DNA of 8,084 bases from an uncultured Lachnospiraceae bacterium (lineage in GTDB: Bacteria > Bacillota > Clostridia > Lachnospirales > Lachnospiraceae). This document shows positions 1-6,178 of the stretch, one piece after another. Each line of letters starts with the position of its first letter. The stretch's first letter is position 1. The translations under genes and the position numbers were made by a program. The stretch lies in the NCBI GenBank assembly GCA_902473545.1, contig CABRSG010000104.1, positions 1 through 8,084 on the forward strand, written 5' to 3'. A model generated the notes under the pieces. That model was not told the origin of the DNA, ran no database searches, and saw nothing but the letters and a program-made list of their open reading frames with translations.

Positions 1-2049
1 GGCTGCGGAATCCGTTACCGTTATGGTATGTTCAAACAGAAAATCGAGGACGGCTATCAGGTAGAGGTGCCGGATACCTGGTTAAAGGACGGCAACCCGT
101 TTGAGCTGCGCCGCCCGGAATATGCAAAGGAAGTAAAATTCGGCGGTTATGTGCGCGTGGTATACGATGAGAGAACCGGACGCAACCACTTCGTACAGGA
201 GGGTTATCAGTCCGTGCGCGCGGTGCCGTATGATTTCCCGATCGTTGGATACAACAACCGCGTTGTAAACACCCTGCGCATCTGGGATGCGGAGGCGATC
301 AGCGAATTTCAGCTTGACTCCTTCGACAAGGGCGATTACCGCAAGGCTGTAGAGCAGGAAAATCTTGCCCGCAACATCGTAGAGGTTCTTTACCCGAACG
401 ATAACCACTATGCCGGAAAAGAGCTGCGTCTGAAACAGCAGTATTTCTTCATCTCCGCAAGCGTGCAGGCAGCGATTGAAAAATATAAGAAGAACCACAG
501 CGATATCCGAAAATTCTACGAGAAGGCGACCTTCCAGCTCAACGATACGCACCCGACGGTGGCAGTCGCAGAGCTGATGCGTATCCTGCTCGATGAAGAG
601 GGACTTACCTGGGAAGAGGCGTGGGACGTTACCACAAAGACCTGCGCTTACACGAACCACACGATCATGGCTGAGGCTCTGGAGAAATGGCCGATCGAGC
701 TGTTCTCCCGTCTGCTTCCGCGTATCTACCAGATCATCGAGGAAATCAACCGCCGCTTTGTAGCGGAGATCGAGGCGAGATATCCGGGCAACTTTGAGAA
801 GGTGCGCAAGATGGCGATCATCTTCGACGGACAGGTGAAGATGGCGCATCTGGCGATCGCGGCGGGCTACTCTGTAAACGGCGTTGCAGAGCTGCACACA
901 GAAATCCTTAAAAAGCAGGAGCTTCGTGATTTCTATGAGATGATGCCGGAGAAATTCAACAACAAGACAAACGGTATCACACAGAGACGTTTCCTGCTTC
1001 ACGGAAATCCGCTGCTGGCAGCATGGGTAACCGACCACATCGGCGACGAGTGGATCACAGACCTTACGCAGATCGAGAAGCTGAAGGTATATGCGGACGA
1101 CAAGAAGGCGCAGCAGGAGTTCATGAACATCAAGTATCAGAACAAGGTGCGTCTGGCAAAATATATTCTGGAGCACAATGGCGTAGAGGTAGATCCGCGC
1201 TCCATCTTTGATGTACAGGTTAAGAGACTGCATGAGTATAAGAGACAGCTCCTTAATATCCTGCATGTAATGTATCTGTACAACCAGATCAAGGATCACC
1301 CGGAGATGGATTTCTATCCGAGAACCTTTATCTTCGGCGCAAAGGCGGCTGCAGGCTATCGCCGTGCGAAGCTCACAATTAAGCTGATCAATGCAGTGGC
1401 AGACGTGGTAAATAACGACGCGTCTATCAAGAATAAACTGAAAGTGGTATTTATCGAGGACTACCGCGTATCCAATGCGGAGCTGATCTTCGCGGCTGCC
1501 GATGTTTCCGAGCAGATTTCCACTGCTTCCAAGGAGGCGTCCGGTACCGGAAACATGAAGTTCATGCTGAACGGCGCTCCGACGCTGGGTACCATGGACG
1601 GCGCGAACGTGGAGATCGTGGAGGAAGTCGGCGCAGAAAATGCCTTCATCTTTGGTCTTTCCTCTGATGAGGTCATCAACTACGAGAACAACGGCGGCTA
1701 CTATCCGGAAAACATCTTCAACAGCGATCAGGATATCCGTCGTGTGCTGATGCAGCTCATCAACGGTGAGTTTGCTCCGAACGATCCGGAAATGTTCCGC
1801 GATATCTACGATTCCCTGCTCAACACCAAGAGCAGCGACCGCGCAGATACCTACTTCATTCTGGCGGATTTCAAGGCTTACGCAGAAGCACAGAGACGCG
1901 TGGAGGAAGCGTATCGCGATGAATCCCGCTGGGCGAAGATGGCAATGCTCAACACCGCATGCAGCGGTAAGTTTACTTCGGACAGAACCATCCAGCAGTA
2001 TGTGGATGAGATCTGGCATCTGAAGAAAGAGGTAATTGAGGCGAAGTAA
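1..2049 (+). CDS. glgP: Glycogen/starch/maltodextrin phosphorylase, 5'-truncated by window edge
   Basis: This is a GT35 alpha-glucan phosphorylase, a PLP-dependent cytosolic enzyme that releases glucose 1-phosphate from alpha-1,4-glucan ends using phosphate. The frame is open from base 1 and reads GCGIRYRYGMFKQ, an internal family segment. The Met at 28 is therefore not the true start, and by comparison with the usual 800-840 residues roughly 130-150 N-terminal residues lie upstream. Family blocks follow in order: FQLNDTHPTVAVAELMR, YTNHTIMAEALEKWP, KTNGITQRRFLL, RLHEYKRQLLNILHVM, then EASGTGNMKF, whose Lys (codon 1558-1560) is the expected PLP Schiff-base lysine, followed by TMDGANVEI. All catalytic landmarks in the visible part look intact, so the enzyme should be active. 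It ends at TAA 2047-2049 and is closed off by a terminator, so it is separate from the next operon. Choosing between glycogen and maltodextrin specificity is not possible from sequence alone. Confidence 0.97.
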   Translation, partial: GCGIRYRYGMFKQKIEDGYQVEVPDTWLKDGNPFELRRPEYAKEVKFGGYVRVVYDERTGRNHFVQEGYQSVRAVPYDFPIVGYNNRVVNTLRIWDAEAISEFQLDSFDKGDYRKAVEQENLARNIVEVLYPNDNHYAGKELRLKQQYFFISASVQAAIEKYKKNHSDIRKFYEKATFQLNDTHPTVAVAELMRILLDEEGLTWEEAWDVTTKTCAYTNHTIMAEALEKWPIELFSRLLPRIYQIIEEINRRFVAEIEARYPGNFEKVRKMAIIFDGQVKMAHLAIAAGYSVNGVAELHTEILKKQELRDFYEMMPEKFNNKTNGITQRRFLLHGNPLLAAWVTDHIGDEWITDLTQIEKLKVYADDKKAQQEFMNIKYQNKVRLAKYILEHNGVEVDPRSIFDVQVKRLHEYKRQLLNILHVMYLYNQIKDHPEMDFYPRTFIFGAKAAAGYRRAKLTIKLINAVADVVNNDASIKNKLKVVFIEDYRVSNAELIFAAADVSEQISTASKEASGTGNMKFMLNGAPTLGTMDGANVEIVEEVGAENAFIFGLSSDEVINYENNGGYYPENIFNSDQDIRRVLMQLINGEFAPNDPEMFRDIYDSLLNTKSSDRADTYFILADFKAYAEAQRRVEEAYRDESRWAKMAMLNTACSGKFTSDRTIQQYVDEIWHLKKEVIEAK

Positions 2050-2066
2050 AAAGAGACAATACTCAG

Positions 2067-2119
2067 AAGTGTCCCCGTCGGCCAGGACAAGAATGTCTGC
2101 CCGACAGGGACACTTTTTT
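2067..2119 (+). terminator. Intrinsic terminator after glgP
   Basis: A 15-bp inverted repeat (2067-2081 with 2101-2115, one C-A mismatch) begins 17 bases after the phosphorylase stop. It ends in a run of six T (2114-2119). The apical 19 bases can themselves fold as a second 5-bp stem (2085-2089 with 2094-2098) around a 4-nt loop. This is a classic Rho-independent terminator for glgP; it separates glgP from the ywlC operon. Confidence 0.9.
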
Positions 2120-2159
2120 CACATTATGGCAAAATACCGGTAAAGAAAACTTGTTGTGC

Positions 2160-2188
2160 TTGCCTAAGTGTCAGGAAAATGGTATACT
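2160..2188 (+). promoter_or_regulatory. Sigma-A-type extended -10 promoter of the ywlC operon
   Basis: The -35 is TTGCCT (2160-2165) and the -10 is TATACT (2183-2188), with a 17-bp spacer that ends in TGG, giving an extended -10 (TGnTATACT). Transcription would start near 2195 and leave a leader of about 30 nt before the ywlC ATG. The site lies just downstream of the glgP terminator, as expected for the head of a new transcription unit. Confidence 0.75.
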
Positions 2189-2224
2189 GTTTGCAGAAGA
2201 AGTTTGATTGGATGCGAATGAAAT

Positions 2225-3271
2225 ATGGATACCATGATTGTGGATATGGGAGCGGGGATCGATGAGGCGGCGATGGCACAGGCGGGAGAGATCCTGCAGG
2301 CGGGCGGTCTGGTCGCGTTCCCGACGGAAACAGTGTACGGGCTGGGGGCAAACGCGCTGGACGAGACGGCTTCTGAGAAGATTTACCGTGCCAAGGGGCG
2401 TCCTTCGGATAATCCTCTGATCGTACACATAGCGAAGCTGCAGGATCTGTATCGGATTGCGGCAAAGGTGCCGAAAAAAGCGGAAGTCTTAGCGGAAAAA
2501 TTCTGGCCGGGACCATTGACGATGATTTTTGAAAAGAGGGATTGCGTGCCGCTGAAGACGACCGGCGGACTTTACACGGTGGCGGTGCGGATGCCGGATC
2601 ATCCGGTCGCATTGGCGCTGATCGAGGCGGGCGGCGGCTATGTTGCAGCGCCGAGCGCGAATACCTCAGGCAGACCAAGTCCGACGACGGCTGCGCATGT
2701 TGCTGAGGACATGACGGGAAAAATTGAGATGATCATTGACGGCGGCAGTGTCGGTATCGGGGTGGAATCAACGATCGTGGATATGAGCGGTGATGTGCCG
2801 ATGATATTAAGACCGGGTTACATCAATCGGGAGATGCTGGAAGCGGTGATCGGAGAGGTTGGCGTCGATCCGGCGATCACCGGAGCGGACACGACGGCAC
2901 GTCCGAAGGCGCCGGGGATGAAATACCGTCACTATGCGCCGAGGGCGGATATGCTGATCGTCGAGGGTGCGGAAGAGAAGGTAATTTCCAGTATTAATGC
3001 CTTGATAGAAAAAGAACTGCAGGAAGGCAGGGTGCCGGGGATCATCGCCACCGAGGAGACGAAGGATCGCTATGTGGGCGGCATTATTAAGGTAATCGGC
3101 AGCAGGGCGGATGAGCTGAGTATTTCCAGACATTTGTTTGCCGTCCTGCGCGAGTTTGACGAGCAGAGAGTCAGCAGGATTTTTTCAGAGGCGTTTGACA
3201 TGCCGGTCATGGGACAGGCGATCATGAACCGCCTGCTGAAAGCGGCCGGACACCAGGTGCTGGAGGTATAG
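2225..3271 (+). CDS. ywlC: L-threonylcarbamoyladenylate synthase (Sua5/YwlC/YrdC type)
   Basis: This cytosolic enzyme makes threonylcarbamoyl-AMP from threonine, bicarbonate and ATP, the first step of t6A modification at position 37 of ANN-decoding tRNAs; TsaD/TsaB/TsaE then transfer the group. The 348-residue protein is the long Sua5 form. A YrdC-like domain (about 12-200) carries AFPTETVYGLGANA, the KGRPSDNPL nucleotide/substrate loop (57-65) and PSANTSGRPSPT (143-154). A linker, APGMKYRHYAP (229-239), leads to the C-terminal Sua5 domain (about 240-345). An in-frame TGA at 2219 rules out an earlier start, and residues from ATG 2225 (MDTMIVDM) fit the family N-terminus; ATG 2234 is a weaker alternative. 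Unlike the other operon genes there is no clear Shine-Dalgarno. It is the first gene of the operon and lies 23 bases before the next one. Function is assigned with high confidence from motifs and length. Confidence 0.96.
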   Translation: MDTMIVDMGAGIDEAAMAQAGEILQAGGLVAFPTETVYGLGANALDETASEKIYRAKGRPSDNPLIVHIAKLQDLYRIAAKVPKKAEVLAEKFWPGPLTMIFEKRDCVPLKTTGGLYTVAVRMPDHPVALALIEAGGGYVAAPSANTSGRPSPTTAAHVAEDMTGKIEMIIDGGSVGIGVESTIVDMSGDVPMILRPGYINREMLEAVIGEVGVDPAITGADTTARPKAPGMKYRHYAPRADMLIVEGAEEKVISSINALIEKELQEGRVPGIIATEETKDRYVGGIIKVIGSRADELSISRHLFAVLREFDEQRVSRIFSEAFDMPVMGQAIMNRLLKAAGHQVLEV

Positions 3272-3294
3272 TTTTAAAGGTCAGGGAGAGAACT

Positions 3295-3753
3295 ATGAAA
3301 AAGTATGACAAGCTTACATTTGTCAGCCGCAGCGACACCTGCCGCGCTCCGATGGCGGAGGCGCTGATGCAGGACAAGCTGCTGCTGGAGGATATTCTGG
3401 TGGATACGCGCGGGATGATCGTGCTTTTTCCGGAGCCGGTAAATCCAAAGGCTATAGAGATTATCAGCCAGAACAGGCTGCCGCTGGAGGGGCACGAGGC
3501 GGTGCAGCTTACAAAGGACGATTTCGATGAACGCACGCTGATGCTCACCATGGAGGAAGCGCAGAAGGCAAAAATTCTGGACGAATACCCGGACGCAGCA
3601 AAAAATGTGTATACCCTGTCGGAATACTGCGGCAGGTCGGGAGACGTGGAGAGCCCACTTGGAAAGGATGTGCCGGCTTATGGAGCGTGCTTCTTGGTTT
3701 TAAAGGATCTGATAGAAAAACTTGCAGAAATTCTGATGGAGGAAGAAAAATGA
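3295..3753 (+). CDS. Low-molecular-weight phosphotyrosine phosphatase-like protein, probably catalytically dead
   Basis: The 152-residue length, the N-terminal loop followed by PMAEA, and the C-terminal Y-x-AC-x(10)-IEKL pattern place this in the LMW-PTP fold family, which includes B. subtilis YwlE, a protein-arginine phosphatase in the same gene neighbourhood. Active members carry a CX5R P-loop near the N-terminus and an Asp-Pro general acid near residue 120. Here the loop reads FVSRSDTCRAPMAE: Ser11 (codon 3325-3327) stands where the nucleophilic Cys belongs, while Cys16 and Arg17 of the loop remain. The DP motif reads ESP, with Ser120 (codon 3652-3654) at the Asp position. Losing both suggests a phosphate-binding pseudophosphatase or regulator rather than an enzyme. 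The reading frame is intact, so it is not a decayed gene. The start has a good AGGGAGAG site (3283-3290). Its stop overlaps the rpiB start as ATGA, implying translational coupling. The fold is fairly certain; its role is unknown. Confidence 0.88.
   Translation: MKKYDKLTFVSRSDTCRAPMAEALMQDKLLLEDILVDTRGMIVLFPEPVNPKAIEIISQNRLPLEGHEAVQLTKDDFDERTLMLTMEEAQKAKILDEYPDAAKNVYTLSEYCGRSGDVESPLGKDVPAYGACFLVLKDLIEKLAEILMEEEK
3738..3744 (+). promoter_or_regulatory. Ribosome binding site that fixes the rpiB start
   Basis: GGAGGAA lies 5 bases before ATG 3750 inside the end of the phosphatase-like gene. It selects this ATG over the in-frame ATG at 3687, whose 21 extra codons (MLLGFKGSDRK...) do not resemble an RpiB N-terminus. 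Confidence 0.85.
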
Positions 3754-4178
3754 TAGCGGTAGCATGTGATCATGGCGGATATACGCTGAAAAAGGAGATT
3801 TTAAAGCATTTGGAAAAGCGCGGACTTGCATATAAGGATTTTGGCTGCGACAGCGAGGCGGCGGTGGATTATCCGATCTATGCGCGCAAGGTGACGGATG
3901 CGATTACCGGAGGAGAGTGTGAGCGCGGCATTCTGATCTGCGGAACCGGCATTGGTATTTCTATCGCGGCAAATAAGGTGAAGGGCATTCGCGCAGCGCT
4001 TTGTACGGATTGCTTCACTGCAGAAGCGACGCGTCTTCATAATGACGCAAATATTCTGGCGCTCGGCGGCAGAGTCGTAGGGCCGGGGCTGGCCCTGAAA
4101 ATTGTCGATACATTCCTTAATACTCCGTTTTCTCAGGAGGAGCGTCACAAAAAGAGAATTTCTCTGATCGAGGGATAG
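3750..4178 (+). CDS. rpiB: Ribose-5-phosphate isomerase B
   Basis: RpiB interconverts ribulose 5-phosphate and ribose 5-phosphate in the non-oxidative pentose phosphate pathway, feeding PRPP synthesis. The 142-residue protein matches the family length of about 140-150. Visible landmarks are CDHGGY at the N-terminus (Asp7, His8), ICGTGIGISIAANK (63-76) with the catalytic-base Cys64, the following Thr66 anion-hole region, and ATRLHNDANILALGGR (93-108) with His97 in the sugar-opening position. The start at 3750 overlaps the previous stop by four bases (ATGA) and has a strong ribosome site, so translation is likely coupled. The next gene, upp, starts 17 bases downstream. RpiB supplies ribose 5-phosphate, the precursor of PRPP used by Upp, which makes the pairing metabolically sensible. 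The related LacA/LacB galactose-6-phosphate isomerases share the fold, but the Cys at the base position and the neighbourhood favour RpiB. No anomaly seen. Confidence 0.95.
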   Translation: MIAVACDHGGYTLKKEILKHLEKRGLAYKDFGCDSEAAVDYPIYARKVTDAITGGECERGILICGTGIGISIAANKVKGIRAALCTDCFTAEATRLHNDANILALGGRVVGPGLALKIVDTFLNTPFSQEERHKKRISLIEG

Positions 4179-4194
4179 ACAGGAGGAGACGGAT

Positions 4195-4824
4195 ATGGCA
4201 AAGGTATGCGTGATGGATCATCCGCTGATACAGCATAAGATCGGAGTGATCCGCAGAAAAGAAACAGGATCTAAGGATTTCCGCCAGATCATCGGGGAAA
4301 TCGCTATGCTGATGTGCTACGAGGCAACGCGCGGGCTGAAGCTGCAGGATGTGAACATCGAGACGCCCATCTGTGAGACGACGGTGAAGGAGCTTGCCGG
4401 AAAGAAGCTGGCGGTCATCCCGATCCTGCGCGCCGGTATCGGCATGGTGGAGGGAATGCTGGCGATGATCCCGGCGGCAAAGGTAGGACATATTGGGCTC
4501 TACCGCGATCCGGAAACCTTAAAGCCGGTGGAGTATTACTGCAAGCTGCCCGGAGACTGCGCGGAGCGCGAGGTATTTGTGGTAGACCCGATGCTGGCGA
4601 CCGGCGGTTCGGCGGTTGCCGCTATCCAGATGCTGAAGGACAAGGGCGTGAAAAACATTCATTTTATGTGTATTATTGCTGCGCCGGAGGGTATTGAGGC
4701 AATGCAGAAGGCGCACCCGGACGTAGACATCTACATCGGCGCAAAGGACGACCATCTCAATGACCACGGCTATATCGTGCCGGGACTTGGAGATGCCGGA
4801 GACCGTATTTTCGGAACGAAGTAG
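4195..4824 (+). CDS. upp: Uracil phosphoribosyltransferase
   Basis: Upp converts uracil and PRPP to UMP, the main uracil-salvage reaction in the cytosol. The product is 209 residues, the normal length for bacterial Upp. It shows IPILRAGIGMVEGM (76-89), the PRPP-binding loop VFVVDPMLATGGSA (127-140) with Asp131 and TGGS, and the C-terminal uracil-binding segment GYIVPGLGDAGDRIFGT (192-208). The start is supported by AGGAGGAG at 4181-4188, six bases before the ATG, and by the MAKVCVMDHPLIQHK N-terminus typical of the family. It lies 16 bases after rpiB and 58 bases before the dCMP deaminase gene, in the same direction. No PyrR-type attenuator is visible next to it, so it probably relies on the operon promoter. 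No missing residues or unusual features were noticed. Confidence 0.98.
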   Translation: MAKVCVMDHPLIQHKIGVIRRKETGSKDFRQIIGEIAMLMCYEATRGLKLQDVNIETPICETTVKELAGKKLAVIPILRAGIGMVEGMLAMIPAAKVGHIGLYRDPETLKPVEYYCKLPGDCAEREVFVVDPMLATGGSAVAAIQMLKDKGVKNIHFMCIIAAPEGIEAMQKAHPDVDIYIGAKDDHLNDHGYIVPGLGDAGDRIFGTK

Positions 4825-4882
4825 CTTTGCGGCATACGGAAAAGATGCCGGGCTGACCATATAAATTGGGGAGGAGATCAAA

Positions 4883-5365
4883 ATGCCGAAACGCACAGAC
4901 TATATTTCCTGGGATGAGTATTTTATGGGAGTTGCCATGCTTTCCGGTATGCGTTCCAAGGATCCCAACACGCAGGTGGGGGCTTGTATTGTCAGTAAGG
5001 AAAACAAGATTTTGTCGATGGGATACAACGGTCTTCCGATCGGCTGCTCGGATGATGATTGCCCGTGGGAGCGCGAGGGAGACGAGCTGAACACAAAGTA
5101 TCTCTACACGACGCACAGTGAGCTGAACGCGATCTTAAACTACCGCGGGGGCAGTCTGGACGGCGCGACGCTTTACGTGTCGTTGTTCCCGTGCAATGAG
5201 TGCGCAAAGGCAATCATCCAGGCGGGTATCAAACAGATCGTATACGACTGCGATAAATACGCAGACACGCCCTCCGTTCTGGCGTCCAAGCGGATGCTGA
5301 AGACAGCGGGCGTGAAGCTGCGCAGGTATGAGCGGACCGGGCGCAAAATCTCCCTGGAATTATAA
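4883..5365 (+). CDS. Deoxycytidylate (dCMP) deaminase
   Basis: This zinc-dependent enzyme deaminates dCMP to dUMP, the substrate of thymidylate synthase; B. subtilis ComEB and human DCTD are in the same family. The 160-residue protein carries the cytidine-deaminase-like zinc site: HSE (His78, Glu80 as proton shuttle) and PCNEC (Cys104, Cys107). The segment LFPCNECAKAIIQAGIK is nearly the same as in the vertebrate enzyme. The usual HAE is HSE here, a mild change next to the catalytic Glu that probably does not abolish activity. A Cys-rich stretch, GCSDDDC (54-60), may correspond to the second structural zinc site seen in some dCMP deaminases. The start is set by a GGGGAGGAG site ending at 4876. 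It is the last gene of the operon, followed by convergent gene 5422-5916. Guanine or riboflavin-type deaminases are less likely because of the dCMP-type C-terminal half. Confidence 0.93.
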   Translation: MPKRTDYISWDEYFMGVAMLSGMRSKDPNTQVGACIVSKENKILSMGYNGLPIGCSDDDCPWEREGDELNTKYLYTTHSELNAILNYRGGSLDGATLYVSLFPCNECAKAIIQAGIKQIVYDCDKYADTPSVLASKRMLKTAGVKLRRYERTGRKISLEL

Positions 5366-5400
5366 GCCAAGAAGCATCCTGGGGCGGGCGGACCGGGCGC
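5332..5400 (+). repeat. 13-bp direct repeat flanking the dCMP deaminase stop
   Basis: The 13-mer GCGGACCGGGCGC occurs at 5332-5344, inside the last codons of the deaminase gene, and again at 5388-5400, in the short convergent gap. With one mismatch the match extends two bases leftward. The copies are 56 bp apart start to start. No element boundary or inverted repeat accompanies them. Confidence 0.6.
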
Positions 5401-5421
5401 GGGAGTTATGCCGGAAAGTAT

Positions 5422-5916
5422 TCAGGAAAACCGATTGTTCGGGCAAAACTGATCAACATATTGGAGCAGTTCATGAAAACTGCCGCTGTAGATGGTCTGC
5501 AGCAGCCAGTCGAGCTGCCTTAAAGCGATCAAAAGCTGTTCTTCCGAGATCAGCTTTTTTTCTGTTGCCAGCGCAAGCTCGTCGAGGTCGACGACCTTCA
5601 CGGTCCCGTCGGGATACACCAGCACGTCCGCCAGAAGGTCTGTCATCACATAAGTGTCTGTATCCTGGTCATAAGTATAGGTGATGATGTCGCAGTACCA
5701 GCAGATCAGCTCGCCTGCGCGGTTGTAAAATTTGCTGATCTTGATACCCCTGTCAAGGAAAAAGGCGGACAGACCGTGGCTTAATTCCTTTTTCGGACGG
5801 AGGGTGTTCCATTTGGTGACGATCAGGTTTTCCTCCGCGTGGAGGATTTCATCATTTTTCAGCAGAATGCATTCATCGGGAATCAGTCTTTTTCGGTACA
5901 GAACTGGCTTTTGCAT
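5422..5916 (-). CDS. DUF402 family protein (possible nucleoside di/triphosphatase-like fold)
   Basis: The 164-residue product starts MQKPVLYRKRLIPDEC and carries the DUF402 core: CWYCDIITY (72-80), TDLLADVLVYPDG (92-104) and VKVVDLDELA (106-115). Its Asp/Glu residues correspond to the metal-binding acids of DUF402 enzymes such as the staphylococcal and B. subtilis nucleoside phosphatases. The remainder (about 120-164) is predicted to be helical. Substrate and pathway cannot be told from the sequence. ATG 5916 is preferred because an AGGGAG site sits six bases upstream and the protein then begins at the conserved segment. An upstream in-frame GTG at 5973 with a GGAG nearby would add 19 residues of unconvincing sequence. 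It is monocistronic, convergent with the dCMP deaminase gene (56 bp between stops) and divergent from proS. It has its own promoter at 6006-6034. Family assignment is firm, biochemical role tentative. Confidence 0.87.
   Translation of the reverse strand: MQKPVLYRKRLIPDECILLKNDEILHAEENLIVTKWNTLRPKKELSHGLSAFFLDRGIKISKFYNRAGELICWYCDIITYTYDQDTDTYVMTDLLADVLVYPDGTVKVVDLDELALATEKKLISEEQLLIALRQLDWLLQTIYSGSFHELLQYVDQFCPNNRFS
5531..5561 (+). terminator. Candidate intrinsic terminator for the + strand operon, inside the convergent DUF402 gene
   Basis: AAAAGCTG (5531-5538) pairs with CAGCTTTT (5551-5558). Inside, TCT (5540-5542) pairs with AGA (5547-5549) around a four-base TCCG loop, leaving one T-T mismatch. 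Seven T follow the stem (5555-5561). It would stop + strand readthrough about 190 bases after the dCMP deaminase stop. No better terminator is visible in 5366-5421. The same bases encode Glu-Lys-Lys-Leu and Gln-Leu-Leu on the - strand, so chance from coding is possible. On the - strand only four T follow. Confidence 0.45.
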
Positions 5917-5922
5917 AGGAGT

Positions 5923-5928
5923 CTCCCT
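5923..5928 (-). promoter_or_regulatory. Ribosome binding site that fixes the DUF402 start
   Basis: Read on the - strand, AGGGAG lies six bases before ATG 5916. It favours this start over GTG 5973 and ATG 5970 in the same frame. Confidence 0.75.
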
Positions 5929-6005
5929 TCTTTGCAGTGTGAGAAAGGGGCGCGGTATGACTGGATGCATCACAAAACGCTCCGTCGGATCGGTTAAGTG
6001 GTTTT

Positions 6006-6034
6006 ATTATAGTGTAAAAACGGGATTCATGCAA
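6006..6034 (-). promoter_or_regulatory. Sigma-A-type promoter of the DUF402 gene
   Basis: On the - strand a perfect -10, TATAAT (6006-6011), lies 17 bp from TTGCAT (6029-6034), a partial match to the -35. Initiation near 5999 would give a leader of about 80 nt. It points away from the proS promoter, whose -35 starts about 40 bp away. Confidence 0.65.
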
Positions 6035-6052
6035 GAAGCCGGGCTGATTTTT

Positions 6053-6072
6053 CTGCAAAAATATTAATGCAG
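6053..6072. repeat. Short inverted repeat CTGCA-N10-TGCAG next to the proS -35
   Basis: A 5-bp perfect dyad with a ten-base AT-only spacer ends two bases before the proS -35 and sits between the two divergent promoters. The geometry resembles a regulator operator, but arms this short occur by chance. Confidence 0.3.
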
Positions 6073-6074
6073 TG

Positions 6075-6103
6075 TTGAAAAAGTGAGGGAAATGCACTAA
6101 AAT
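6075..6103 (+). promoter_or_regulatory. Sigma-A-type promoter of proS
   Basis: TTGAAA (6075-6080, five of six consensus bases) and TAAAAT (6098-6103, five of six) are separated by 17 bp. Initiation near 6110 leaves a leader of about 70 nt, which is GC-rich at 6115-6148 and includes a 10-bp palindrome, CGCCCGGGCG (6117-6126). Confidence 0.75.
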
Positions 6104-6166
6104 AAAGAAAGTGACGCGCCCGGGCGGGTTTTGCGGCGTCTGCGGCGCTTTGAATATTAGATATTG

Positions 6167-6173
6167 AGGAGAG
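6167..6173 (+). promoter_or_regulatory. Ribosome binding site that fixes the proS start
   Basis: AGGAGAG lies five bases before ATG 6179. An in-frame TTG at 6164 overlaps this site and so is not the start. Confidence 0.88.
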
Positions 6174-6178
6174 AAATT

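Noticed and set aside
82..2019. Long antisense open frame (645 codons) opposite glgP
   Set aside because: The + strand encodes a clear phosphorylase across the whole region. The antisense product is Leu/His/Cys/Val-rich with no family motif, and is explained by codon bias of the sense gene.
2124..2678. Antisense frame opposite the start of ywlC
   Set aside because: Its product is Pro/Ser/Arg-rich low-complexity sequence, typical of a shadow frame, and it has no ribosome site.
3687..3749. Upstream extension of rpiB to ATG 3687
   Set aside because: The 21 extra residues do not resemble RpiB, overlap the phosphatase-like gene deeply, and a strong ribosome site sits directly before ATG 3750.
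4830..4850. 6-bp hairpin CGGCAT/ATGCCG between upp and the dCMP deaminase gene as a terminator
   Set aside because: The stem is short with a nine-base loop and no T-run follows; the downstream gene has a strong ribosome site and the same direction, so the operon most likely continues.
5732..6067. + strand frame opposite the DUF402 gene
   Set aside because: No ribosome site or recognisable motif; the - strand frame matches DUF402 with a promoter and ribosome site.
6104..6178. T-box riboswitch in the proS leader
   Set aside because: Only about 70 nt lie between the promoter and the start codon, with no T-box consensus and no terminator/antiterminator pair, so a T-box cannot fit.
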